Shown in pieces: positions 33,608-40,724 of a stretch of 64,000 bases of DNA (the first letter of the stretch is position 1; the number at the start of each line of letters is the position of its first letter). This DNA is from Bacillota bacterium (GTDB taxonomy: Bacteria; Bacillota; Clostridia; DSM-8532). Where the stretch lies: positions 1 to 64,000 of the forward strand of contig JAEZJF010000024.1 of the NCBI GenBank assembly GCA_023415825.1, read 5' to 3'. The notes under the pieces were generated by a model that was given only the letters and a program-made list of their open reading frames with translations, was not told the origin of the DNA and did not search any database. The translations under genes and the position numbers were made by a program.

Positions 33608-34339
33608 TCACAATGCCTTTTTCCTCAAGATATGTTTGTATTTGTATTTCTCGCCGTGAATATAGCTTTCACAATATTCAATTGATCTGCCCTGCGCTTT
33701 GGTTAATCTGGTCAGATGCAATACTGCCGTGTTTTTTTTGAGCTTTAATAGTTGTGCTATCTCATCAGGACAATTGGCGGCCTCAAAATCTTCTTCCGCT
33801 TCATCCGCCGTTAATCCTGAGCAGTGCAGAATGGTTGGGTATAGCCCTTCTTTTGATATCTGTTCTTTAGTTGCACCCTCCAAAAATGAACAGGGTACCA
33901 TGGCTTTTTCCCAAGCGAACAGCTTATCACTGATGAGCCTTAAGCGTATGATTTCATAAATGCTGTCATTGTCGGATAATCCAAATTTTTGCTTTAAAAA
34001 AAGAGACGGATTGCACTTATTAAACTCAAGAATCTTGAATGCAGACTGCAAACCTTTTTCTTCAATTTCCTGCGATAAGCTGTAATAACTTGTGATTCTC
34101 TCCTCGAATTTTGGAGATGATACAAAAGTACCTTTCCCTTGTTTTTTGATCAGGTAACCTTCCTGAACCAAATCCTTTACCACTTCACGTACCGTTATCC
34201 GGCTCACCCCATATTCATCACAAAGCTCCCTTTCACTAGGGATCTGATGGTCCGGCGGCCAACAGCCGTTTTCAATTTGTTCCAACAGCTTGCTTCTTAA
34301 TTGATATTGCAATGTAAGTGGTGAAGTATAGTCCAACAT
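33608..34339 (-). CDS. GntR-family (HutC/UTRA type) transcription regulator
   Basis: A 243-residue repressor-type protein. The winged helix-turn-helix occupies about 10-75 (IPSERELCDEYGVSRITVREVV, then GKGTFV). The UTRA ligand-binding domain follows (about 90-240), probably sensing a sugar phosphate. An AAGGAGC site precedes the ATG. Two identical 14-bp palindromes lie 52-112 bases upstream, suggesting autoregulation. The transporter operon directly downstream is the likely target, perhaps through read-through, as I see no copy of the palindrome in the 208-base gap before it. Confidence 0.9.
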   Translation of the reverse strand: MLDYTSPLTLQYQLRSKLLEQIENGCWPPDHQIPSERELCDEYGVSRITVREVVKDLVQEGYLIKKQGKGTFVSSPKFEERITSYYSLSQEIEEKGLQSAFKILEFNKCNPSLFLKQKFGLSDNDSIYEIIRLRLISDKLFAWEKAMVPCSFLEGATKEQISKEGLYPTILHCSGLTADEAEEDFEAANCPDEIAQLLKLKKNTAVLHLTRLTKAQGRSIEYCESYIHGEKYKYKHILRKKAL

Positions 34340-34390
34340 GTTTTTTGCTCCTTTGTAGCAGCGACTAAAGTCACATTTCTGATTATATTA

Positions 34391-34404
34391 TTATAACGTT
34401 ATAA
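34391..34404. promoter_or_regulatory. Operator-like palindrome A for the GntR regulator
   Basis: TTATAACGTTATAA, a perfect 14-bp palindrome, 52 bases upstream of the gntR start, probably at its -10 region (TATAAT overlaps). Confidence 0.65.
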
Positions 34405-34436
34405 CGTGTTGATAAAAACTAAATAGATCCAACTGG

Positions 34437-34450
34437 TTATAACGTTATAA
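34437..34450. promoter_or_regulatory. Operator-like palindrome B for the GntR regulator
   Basis: The same TTATAACGTTATAA as site A, 46 bases away centre to centre. Flanking TAATAAT extends both sites in mirrored orientation, so the pair is itself symmetric. Confidence 0.65.
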
Positions 34451-34569
34451 TAATATATCCAAGCTCGACTGTCAATATCCTAATTTTTATTTCATGGCTC
34501 CTTCATGAGAAATGTTTTTTATCCGCCCTTTTGGGTCTGTTTAGCTCACAATCTTTAGGTATTGGTGAA

Positions 34570-34613
34570 AACAAAAAAAGTAACTAAAACCATGATCTAT
34601 GCTTTAGTTACCA
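34570..34613 (-). terminator. Terminator of the yabPQ operon
   Basis: On the minus strand: GGTAACTAAAGCATAG, ATC, then CATGGTTTTAGTTAC, and a CTTTTTTTG run. Good stem and T-run. Confidence 0.8.
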
Positions 34614-34651
34614 TTAAAGAATACAACTTTTATATTGAGGGTCGCATTGAG

Positions 34652-35128
34652 CTACTTTTTAGTAAATGTGTTGCGAAGTCGAAAAAAGTCTATTCGAACC
34701 CGGTAGCCTTCAAGAGCAATGCGGTTTTTTATTTTCCCCTTTACTTTGCCGATGAGAATGAGTACAACACGAAAAATAGGTTTTAAAAACTTCAGAACTT
34801 CACAAAAAGGCCAGAGGAGGATACGTATGATGGTGGTCAACATCCAGAGTATGGGATGGCTCAAAAGGCCCAGATAAGTAACTCCGCCAAGAAACGAGCC
34901 CATATAAAAATAAACCCTAGTCTCACCATTACTTAATCCATAGGAGAACAGGAATAAAATAACAGCGGCGCAAAGCCAGTAAAGGATGTCTTCAATATGA
35001 ACCAGGGCAGGCGTGGTCCTCACTATACGGCGTTTAAGACGAAAGAGGTCATATAAAAAAGCCAGAAGAACTCCTGCTATTCCTGCTCCAGCAAAAACCG
35101 TCAATTCATACATTACGTTATTTTGCAT
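34652..35128 (-). CDS. yabQ: Spore cortex biosynthesis protein YabQ
   Basis: A 158-residue membrane protein with about four hydrophobic segments between 5 and 125 and a basic C-terminus. YabQ is needed for spore cortex formation in Bacillus subtilis and sits in the forespore outer membrane region. Recognised from GIAGVLLAFLYDLFRLKRR and from its position 13 bases after yabP. Its terminator lies just downstream. Confidence 0.85.
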   Translation of the reverse strand: MQNNVMYELTVFAGAGIAGVLLAFLYDLFRLKRRIVRTTPALVHIEDILYWLCAAVILFLFSYGLSNGETRVYFYMGSFLGGVTYLGLLSHPILWMLTTIIRILLWPFCEVLKFLKPIFRVVLILIGKVKGKIKNRIALEGYRVRIDFFRLRNTFTKK

Positions 35129-35141
35129 AAACTAAGCCTCT

Positions 35142-35432
35142 CTATCTGAAAAGCCCCGAGAAGAAGCCTCCTTTTCTTTGCGGCGGACCATTGTCCAAGT
35201 ATTCACAGGCACCGATATCACCTTCCACATCAAGCTCCGATGTTTCCACATTGAGCTTGTTGATGTGCATGCCCACTCCCTTGACCACCAATATTCCCAG
35301 TTCGGTATCTAAAACGATACAATCCTCGTTAAAGCTTTCCACATGCCTTACTCCCGATATCATCAGGCGTCTTCTGTCTTTTAATATAATATTTTGTGCA
35401 CGCTGTTCAAAAGCCTTACGTTCTTCAGGCAT
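35142..35432 (-). CDS. yabP: Sporulation protein YabP
   Basis: A 96-residue YabP/YqfC-family protein (motifs LMISGVRHVESFNEDCIVLDT and LGILVVKGVGMHINKLNVE, each within the core). Its role is in spore coat or cortex assembly. It has an AAGGAGGTG ribosome site. A hairpin separates it from the rqcP-like gene, so yabPQ is probably transcribed from its own sporulation promoter, which I could not place with confidence. Confidence 0.88.
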   Translation of the reverse strand: MPEERKAFEQRAQNIILKDRRRLMISGVRHVESFNEDCIVLDTELGILVVKGVGMHINKLNVETSELDVEGDIGACEYLDNGPPQRKGGFFSGLFR

Positions 35433-35559
35433 AACAGCACCTCCTTAAAGTTAGCGTTCACTTTTTAAACATGGTTGAAAGTTCCGCCGATGCATTTTAT
35501 GCACAAGCCTTGCTATCTAGAACGTTTAAAGTAAAACGAGGAGGGGCTGACAACAGAAC

Positions 35560-35586
35560 AAAGCTCCTGTTTTCACAGGAGCTCAT
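35560..35586 (-). terminator. Hairpin spanning the stop of the S4 gene
   Basis: AGCTCCTGT-GAAA-ACAGGAGCT followed by TTTGTTCTG. The left arm contains the last codons of the gene. Confidence 0.6.
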
Positions 35587-35812
35587 ACATTTCAGCGCTT
35601 TCTTCTTTTTTCACATGCTCGGTTATTCTTAGAACCTTGAATCGGGTAACATTTTCACCAAAACGAATCTCTACCACATCGCCCACATTGACCTCACTGC
35701 CGGGCTTGGCTGTCCGCCCATTAATGGTCACCTTTTCCTTGGAACAAGCCTCATTAGCAAGTGTACGCCTTTTTATAATACGGCTGACCTTTAAAAACTT
35801 ATCAATACGCAT
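35573..35812 (-). CDS. rqcP: S4-domain RNA-binding protein, RqcP/YabO-like
   Basis: A 79-residue single S4 domain (MRIDKFLKVSRIIKRRTLANEAC, then VTINGRTAKPGSEVNVGD, each part of the fold). The B. subtilis homologue RqcP (YabO) works with RqcH in C-terminal alanine tailing on stalled 50S subunits. Its neighbourhood with mazG and yabPQ matches the B. subtilis yabN-yabO-yabP-yabQ order. Its start abuts the mazG stop, and the GGAGAGGG site lies in the mazG end. Confidence 0.88.
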   Translation of the reverse strand: MRIDKFLKVSRIIKRRTLANEACSKEKVTINGRTAKPGSEVNVGDVVEIRFGENVTRFKVLRITEHVKKEESAEMYELL

Positions 35813-36619
35813 TTAACCCTCTCCTTTTTGTTTGCTCTCAAGCAATTTAGCCTCATCCCATAGGGCATCCATATCCTTCAAGGACATTTCCTTCAGCTGT
35901 TTTCCTTGCTCAAGAGCCTTTGTTTCCACATACTCGAAACGACGAATGAACTTCTTCACTGTAGCTGTTAAGGCCAATTCAGGCTGAACCTTCAGGAACC
36001 GGGAAACATTGACCACCGCGAAAAGCAAATCTCCGAGCTCTTCTTCAACATGAGCAGCCTCCCCCATATGATGGGCCTCTTCCAGCTCATTCACCTCTTC
36101 TCTTACTTTTAGCAATGCATCCTTGACGTCATCCCAGTCAAAACCAACCTGTGCTGCCTTCTGCTGCACCTTAAAGCTTCGCATGAGAGCAGGAAGATTG
36201 CCCGGGACATCCTTTAAAACCTGGGTCTGGGTATCATGGCCCTTTTCACCCTTTTTAACCTCTTCCCATATCTTCATGACGTCGTCAGAAGTCTCCGCTT
36301 CTTCTTCACCAAAGACATGACGATGACGGTTGATCATTTTGGCGCTCACACCATGGATAACATCATTCATGTCAAATTGGCTGTTTTCCTTGGCGATCTG
36401 AGAATGGAGCACCACCTGGAGGAGAAGATCTCCCAGCTCATCGCAAAGCTTATCCGGTCTTTCTTCATCTATGGCCTCCAAAACCTCATATGACTCTTCT
36501 ATTAGATAGCGCCTCAGTGATTTATGATCCTGTTCCCGATCCCATGGACAGCCGTTGGGCGCCCGAAGCCGCGATACAATATCCAATAAATCCTGATAGG
36601 AATAACGATCCTTCTTCAT
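35813..36619 (-). CDS. mazG: Nucleoside triphosphate pyrophosphohydrolase MazG
   Basis: A 268-residue two-domain MazG all-alpha NTP pyrophosphatase. Domain 1 starts LRAPNGCPWDREQDHKSL with EESYEVLEAI and ELGDLLLQVV. Domain 2 has REEVNELEEA and EEELGDLLFAVVNV. The EExxE and ExxD metal motifs are intact in both. The frame stays open to 36742, but those 41 residues come from a family-2 repeat. The ATG at 36619 has AAGGAGGACAAC upstream and fits the family. The methyltransferase half found in B. subtilis YabN is absent. Confidence 0.9.
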   Translation of the reverse strand: MKKDRYSYQDLLDIVSRLRAPNGCPWDREQDHKSLRRYLIEESYEVLEAIDEERPDKLCDELGDLLLQVVLHSQIAKENSQFDMNDVIHGVSAKMINRHRHVFGEEEAETSDDVMKIWEEVKKGEKGHDTQTQVLKDVPGNLPALMRSFKVQQKAAQVGFDWDDVKDALLKVREEVNELEEAHHMGEAAHVEEELGDLLFAVVNVSRFLKVQPELALTATVKKFIRRFEYVETKALEQGKQLKEMSLKDMDALWDEAKLLESKQKGEG

Positions 36620-36630
36620 GTTGTCCTCCT

Positions 36631-36714
36631 TATAGGGATGATCAAAAATAACTACCGATAAATCTTCCGGCAAAACCGTAAGAATCGGAATTTGATATTT
36701 TGATTGCTCCTTTA
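36631..36714 (-). repeat. Family-2 element, diverged copy upstream of mazG
   Basis: On the minus strand: TAAAGGAGCAATCAAAATAT, internal CCGATTCTTACGG and TTGCCGGAAGA, then TTTTTGATCATCCCTATAAG. Both ends match the other family-2 copies. It lies between the DUF6062 and mazG genes and happens to be open in the mazG frame. Confidence 0.7.
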
Positions 36715-36725
36715 CTGCCACACTT

Positions 36726-37505
36726 TTATCGTTTGAGCTCACTGGGCCCCATCAGCTTTTCAATACTTCTGGGCACTGCATCCTTTGAGTTCTTCCAATC
36801 CGCTCCCTGATTTCTATAATCGAACATTTTTGTGAAATGGTTTACATCCCCCTGAACGCGCTTCAGTTCTTCCAGCTCCAAAGGTAAAAGTCCCATTAAA
36901 AGCTCGGCCTGAGAGACTTGCGAATATATCTTCCTGGCTTTTATCAGAAGCATATTGAGATGTTTGATGCAAAAACCCTTGGATGCATAAAACTTTTCTT
37001 TAAACTCAGGCTCTTTGTTATAGAGATAAAGGGTATTGTCAATGAGCTTATCCATATTCCCATTCATTCTATCGCACACCGCGCAAGTGGTTTGAAGCTC
37101 TGAAAGCTTTTTTATAAGCTCCTCCATGGCATTTCCGAAAGGCTTTTTCTTTCCCTTGATGGTATCCAAGGCTGAATCAAAAAGACCTTTTTCGCTTTCT
37201 TTCTTGATGGCGCCACTATACTTTTTATAAATGTCCTCAATGGCCTTGATCTGCTCAACCATGTGTGTATCAATGACCAGTCCCAGGGGCAATCTGTTCT
37301 GTTGAAGGTTATACAGTTTAGCAAAATGAAGCCCGCAAAAGCCGGTCCGGTTAGTTTCAATCCGGCTGTCAGGCTCCATCATGGCCGGACCGAGGGTATA
37401 CTCAAGGGCATCACTTTCCAATTTACGTTCGCATATGCAAAGGGGACATTCCGAATCCTGATCAAACGCTTCATTAATGGGAATGGTATAAATTCTCTCT
37501 TTCAT
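36726..37505 (-). CDS. DUF6062-like cysteine-rich protein
   Basis: A 259-residue protein with four cysteine clusters: CPLCICERKLE near 20, GFCGLHFAKLY near 57, CAVCDRMNG near 145 and GFCIKHLNML near 185. These look like two repeats of a CxxC...CxxH metal site in a helical protein. No membrane segment. It resembles the DUF6062 group of clostridial proteins, function unknown. GGGAG precedes the ATG. It lies upstream of mazG with a family-2 element between. Confidence 0.65.
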   Translation of the reverse strand: MKERIYTIPINEAFDQDSECPLCICERKLESDALEYTLGPAMMEPDSRIETNRTGFCGLHFAKLYNLQQNRLPLGLVIDTHMVEQIKAIEDIYKKYSGAIKKESEKGLFDSALDTIKGKKKPFGNAMEELIKKLSELQTTCAVCDRMNGNMDKLIDNTLYLYNKEPEFKEKFYASKGFCIKHLNMLLIKARKIYSQVSQAELLMGLLPLELEELKRVQGDVNHFTKMFDYRNQGADWKNSKDAVPRSIEKLMGPSELKR

Positions 37506-37536
37506 CCTTAAACTCCCAGATTATTTTGACCTCTTT

Positions 37537-37572
37537 GGGATGATCGAAATTTAACTTCCGATTGCTCCTTAG
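37537..37572 (-). repeat. Family-2 element, one-armed remnant
   Basis: On the minus strand CTAAGGAGCAATCGGAAGTT then AAATTTCGATCATCCC. Compared with 5701-5762 the left arm of the palindrome and the loop are missing, as expected from a deletion between arms. Confidence 0.7.
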
Positions 37573-37657
37573 CTCTCAATGCTAATAGGATATCACAACT
37601 GGAAAAAATTAATCAAGGAAGATGTCGCTGTTTGTCATACTTTTTTATAAAAAACAC

Positions 37658-37686
37658 TTGACGAGCCATTCTGTCTTTGCTATTAT
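37658..37686 (+). promoter_or_regulatory. Promoter of the tRNA pair
   Basis: TTGACG (37658-37663), 17-base spacer, TATTAT (37681-37686), about 36 bases before the first tRNA. Confidence 0.75.
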
Positions 37687-37722
37687 GTAATAGCGTCACG
37701 CGGCAAGGCATGATAAAAACGT

Positions 37723-37799
37723 GGCGGCGTAGCTCAGATGGCTAGAGCATGCGGTTCATACCCGCAGTGTCGTTGGTTCAATTCCTACCGCCGCTACCA
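37723..37799 (+). tRNA. tRNA-Met (CAT)
   Basis: A 77-base cloverleaf with acceptor GGCGGCG/CGCCGCT, D-arm GCTCAGATGGCTAGAGC, anticodon loop TTCATAC with CAT at 37757-37759, T-arm GGTTCAATTCC and encoded CCA. The first pair is G-U rather than the initiator mismatch, so elongator Met is more likely. Confidence 0.93.
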
Positions 37800-37803
37800 A
37801 TAT

Positions 37804-37878
37804 GGCCCCATGGTCAAGTGGTCAAGACACGGCCCTTTCACGGCTGTAACAGGGGTTCGAATCCCCTTGGGGTCACCA
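37804..37878 (+). tRNA. tRNA-Glu (TTC)
   Basis: A 75-base cloverleaf, acceptor GGCCCCA/TGGGGTC, anticodon loop CTTTCAC with TTC at 37837-37839, T-arm GGGGTTCGAATCCCC, encoded CCA. Four bases after tRNA-Met, same transcript. Confidence 0.94.
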
Positions 37879-37879
37879 C

Positions 37880-37916
37880 AAAAGCGAGTTGATTGAAAAA
37901 TCAACTCGCTTTTTTA
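37880..37916. terminator. Terminator after the tRNA pair
   Basis: AAAGCGAGTTGATT-GAAA-AATCAACTCGCTTTTTT. The A-run before the stem also lets it terminate the converging OGG-type gene. Confidence 0.88.
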
Positions 37917-37936
37917 TGCTTTTCTGTTGAGGAATG

Positions 37937-38812
37937 CTAGAGCCCGATCTTCTTCTCTCTGGCATAATAGAACAGATACTGCTGGGCAAAGCCTGCAAGG
38001 CCTCCAAAGCGATCAAGAGCAAAATTGTAAATCTCAGCATAGTCCCCTTCATAACCCAAATACAGCTCAGCCATAACTCTCCTGACCCAACGATCAACAG
38101 GAAAGATATCATACCGGATACCACTAAAGAGCAATATACAGTCTGCGACCTTTTCACCCACTCCGAAAAGCTTCAGGATTTCTTCACGGGAATTTTTTGT
38201 ATCTTCTCCTAGAATCGAATTCATATCCACTTCTTTGCTAAAAATCTGGGATACTGATTTAGTAATAAATTTATCGCGATAACCTGCCTTTATAATCTTA
38301 AGATCCTCAAGGGAAAGCCCTGCAAGCCTCTCCAAGTCGGGAAAGGCATAATATATACCATTGAGATTTTCAATCGCTTTTCCAAAGTTTAAAGAAAGAC
38401 TTTCAATGATCTTCCGTATACGAGGAATCCCATTATTCTGGGATATTAAAAAAGAAATCAGCATCTCATGGAAATCCTGCTTCAAAAGCCTCATACCCTG
38501 TCCAAAGTTAATGGCCTCAGCCATAACAGGATCGTTTTCCACCAGCTTTTCTTTAATTGCCCCGTAATCCCGTCCGAGATCAAAATAGGGATACCAGACC
38601 CTCAGAAATTCTTCTTCGCTGGTTTTATGAAAAAACATATTTTTGCCATCCCAATCAAGCTCTACTGCAAGACCTTTGACAACACCGGCCCAATTCCCGT
38701 TATCCAGTCGATTCCAACGAAAACATTGACCACATTCAAAGGTATGAACAGGATCGAAATGTTTGACGTCCTTAACCTCTATTCCGCCATTTTTGGCGTT
38801 CCACTCATACAT
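37937..38812 (-). CDS. 8-oxoguanine DNA glycosylase, OGG1 type
   Basis: A 291-residue base-excision repair enzyme removing 8-oxoguanine and cutting the strand by beta-elimination. The N-terminal OGG domain shows TFECGQCFRWNR. The helix-hairpin-helix is LFGVGEKVADCILL with catalytic lysine K221, and the conserved aspartate is D240 in FPVDRWVRRVM. Length is typical of bacterial OGG1-like proteins. It converges with the tRNA pair. No partner mutT or mutY is nearby. Confidence 0.9.
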   Translation of the reverse strand: MYEWNAKNGGIEVKDVKHFDPVHTFECGQCFRWNRLDNGNWAGVVKGLAVELDWDGKNMFFHKTSEEEFLRVWYPYFDLGRDYGAIKEKLVENDPVMAEAINFGQGMRLLKQDFHEMLISFLISQNNGIPRIRKIIESLSLNFGKAIENLNGIYYAFPDLERLAGLSLEDLKIIKAGYRDKFITKSVSQIFSKEVDMNSILGEDTKNSREEILKLFGVGEKVADCILLFSGIRYDIFPVDRWVRRVMAELYLGYEGDYAEIYNFALDRFGGLAGFAQQYLFYYAREKKIGL

Positions 38813-38855
38813 TTTGGTAATCCTTCCGATAAATAAAAGTGTATATAATTCTTTT

Positions 38856-38945
38856 CATTAATACGAAGTATCAATAACTTGGGTACCCACTGCCTTTAGG
38901 CGTTCGAAATCTTTGATTTCGGTAACGGGTAATACTATTATAACA
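38856..38945 (-). repeat. Family-1 element, copy 7 (insert subtype)
   Basis: On the minus strand: ATTACCCGTTACCGAAATC-AAA-GATTTCGAACG, an extra CCTAAAGGCAG, TGGGTACCCAAG, then hairpin 2 GATAC-TTC-GTATT. It shares the insert with copy 3 but has hairpin 2 of copy 5, so subtypes recombine or the parts evolve separately. Confidence 0.75.
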
Positions 38946-39134
38946 AATGACTTAAGCACCGTTGCACAGTATTTTTATGGTAATGACAATACATATGTAA
39001 TCGTACTGCATGTGAGCTAAAGCGCCATGATTTAATACTATTCAGGTGCAGTATTATTAAAGTGCATCAACACGACAGATAAGATATAATAAATAAAGTG
39101 AGTCTACTTTTTATGGCGAGGGGTTTTACAAAAC
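38946..39134 (+). other. Region upstream of the FapA-like gene
   Basis: A TATAAT at 39085-39090 lies 45 bases before the gene and is the best -10 candidate; a good -35 is not visible. No gene or repeat seen in the remainder. Confidence 0.35.
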
Positions 39135-40724
39135 ATGGCATCACTTTTGTATAAAAACGAGTATATTGAGATTTTGCAAGAGGCCAAGCTTTTTTATGTC
39201 AAATCGACAGCCAAAGGTCTCACCTTGGAAATGTTCAACATGATTTTAAGGGACTCTTTTCCAAATATAAGGCTTACAAACTTTATTGCCGTCAAGAATG
39301 TTCTGACAATGGCCCCCTCCGGTCCTGAAGCTTTTGGTGAAGAACGTGACCGGATAACCATTAATATCGCCGATGATGGGTTCAAGGCCTATATGACTCT
39401 CTATGTCTCAGAAGAGGATCTCTCTTCCCACAGACGCGTTAACCTTGTTAAAGAAATCTTTGATACCTTAAACAGGCTGGGCGTTGTTTACGGCGTCAGG
39501 ACTAATCTTTTGGCAGGAGTTTTAAAATCCGGAATGGAGTATCTCATTGCCGAAGGGCTTCCCCCTGTCAATGGCAGTAATGCCGAAATCAAGATATATG
39601 AAATAACACCTCCACAGCCTCAGATCATTGATTCGGGCAATGTGAACCATTATGAGCTTAATCTCATCAACCGAGTTAAAGAAGGGGATTGGCTTGGTGA
39701 ACGAAAGGATCCCACTCCAGGTACCCCGGGGAAAACTGTTACCGGTAAAGAATTGCCTGCCGTTCCGGGACAAAATCTCCCTCTCCTCTATGATCGGGTT
39801 TCAGTTCAAGAAAGCTATCAGACGGGTATTACCACTCTTTATTCGAAGAAGAACGGAGCAGTGTATTATAGGGGTGATAGCATTGGCGTCTATGATTTTC
39901 TTGAAATAAAAGGAGATATAGATTATTCTACAGGCAATATCGATTTTAACGGCTTTTTGTCTGTAAAAGGTACGGTTGAAGATAATTTCAGCGTAATTGC
40001 CAACAAGGATGTTGAAATTCTTGGCGAGTACGGTGTCGGTGCTGCTGAAAAAATTACCAGCCGTGAAGGCAATATTTATATCAAGGGAGGCATAGCCGGC
40101 AAGAACAAAGCCACGATCCGCTGTAAAAAAAATCTCTATGTCAAGTATTTATCCGATATCAATGTGGAATGTGAAGGAAGCGTCTATGTCGGTTTTTATT
40201 GTATGAACGCCAATGTGCGCGCTAAACAGCTTATCGTCGAATCTCCAAGAGGAAGAATTACTGGAGGCATAATAGATACAGACATTCAAGTTTCAGCTGC
40301 TGAAATCGGCAACCGGGCGGAATCACGCACTATTGTACGTGTGCGCGGGTTTGACCGGAATGAATTAAAAAACAATTGCGACAAAACACTTGCCAAGCTC
40401 GATGATAAAAAAGCCGCTCTTAACCGTATCAAACAGCAGCTTCAGGTCTATTCCTGCTCAAACCAGCTTACTGAGGAGCAGAAAAGCCATTATAGCAATT
40501 TAAAGAACCAATATGCCGACATGAAGGATGCTCTTAAGGAGCTTGAATATACCTATAAAAGCCTGAATGAATACCTTAAGACACCGGGTGAAGGTGCCGT
40601 CATAGCAAAAAAACGCATTTTCCCCAGGGTTAGGCTAGAAGTCAAGGGCCTTGGCGAGGAAATCCTGACCGAGACCGCTATGATCACCTATTGTGCCCGG
40701 GACAATGAGCTTAAGACAATATAA
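39135..40724 (+). CDS. FapA-family (DUF342) protein
   Basis: A 529-residue FapA-type protein. An N-terminal region is followed by a central beta-helix of polymer-forming strands (about 215-400: GDIDYSTGNIDFNGFLSVKG, NIYIKGGIAGKNKATIRC, KNLYVKYLSDINVECEGSV), then a coiled coil (about 415-480). Flagellar assembly protein A is the usual name, but many clostridial homologues have no flagellar context and none exists here. The function is therefore open; cell-shape or membrane-scaffold roles have been proposed for relatives. Its stop codon abuts the end of hypE with no intergenic base. Confidence 0.8.
   Translation: MASLLYKNEYIEILQEAKLFYVKSTAKGLTLEMFNMILRDSFPNIRLTNFIAVKNVLTMAPSGPEAFGEERDRITINIADDGFKAYMTLYVSEEDLSSHRRVNLVKEIFDTLNRLGVVYGVRTNLLAGVLKSGMEYLIAEGLPPVNGSNAEIKIYEITPPQPQIIDSGNVNHYELNLINRVKEGDWLGERKDPTPGTPGKTVTGKELPAVPGQNLPLLYDRVSVQESYQTGITTLYSKKNGAVYYRGDSIGVYDFLEIKGDIDYSTGNIDFNGFLSVKGTVEDNFSVIANKDVEILGEYGVGAAEKITSREGNIYIKGGIAGKNKATIRCKKNLYVKYLSDINVECEGSVYVGFYCMNANVRAKQLIVESPRGRITGGIIDTDIQVSAAEIGNRAESRTIVRVRGFDRNELKNNCDKTLAKLDDKKAALNRIKQQLQVYSCSNQLTEEQKSHYSNLKNQYADMKDALKELEYTYKSLNEYLKTPGEGAVIAKKRIFPRVRLEVKGLGEEILTETAMITYCARDNELKTI

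Noticed and set aside
36620..36742. MazG N-terminus as a remnant of the YabN methyltransferase domain
   Set aside because: The extension matches the family-2 repeat ends and a good ribosome site lies just before 36619.
39135..40724. Flagellar gene cluster around the FapA-like gene
   Set aside because: No flagellar gene lies nearby; the name comes only from family annotation.
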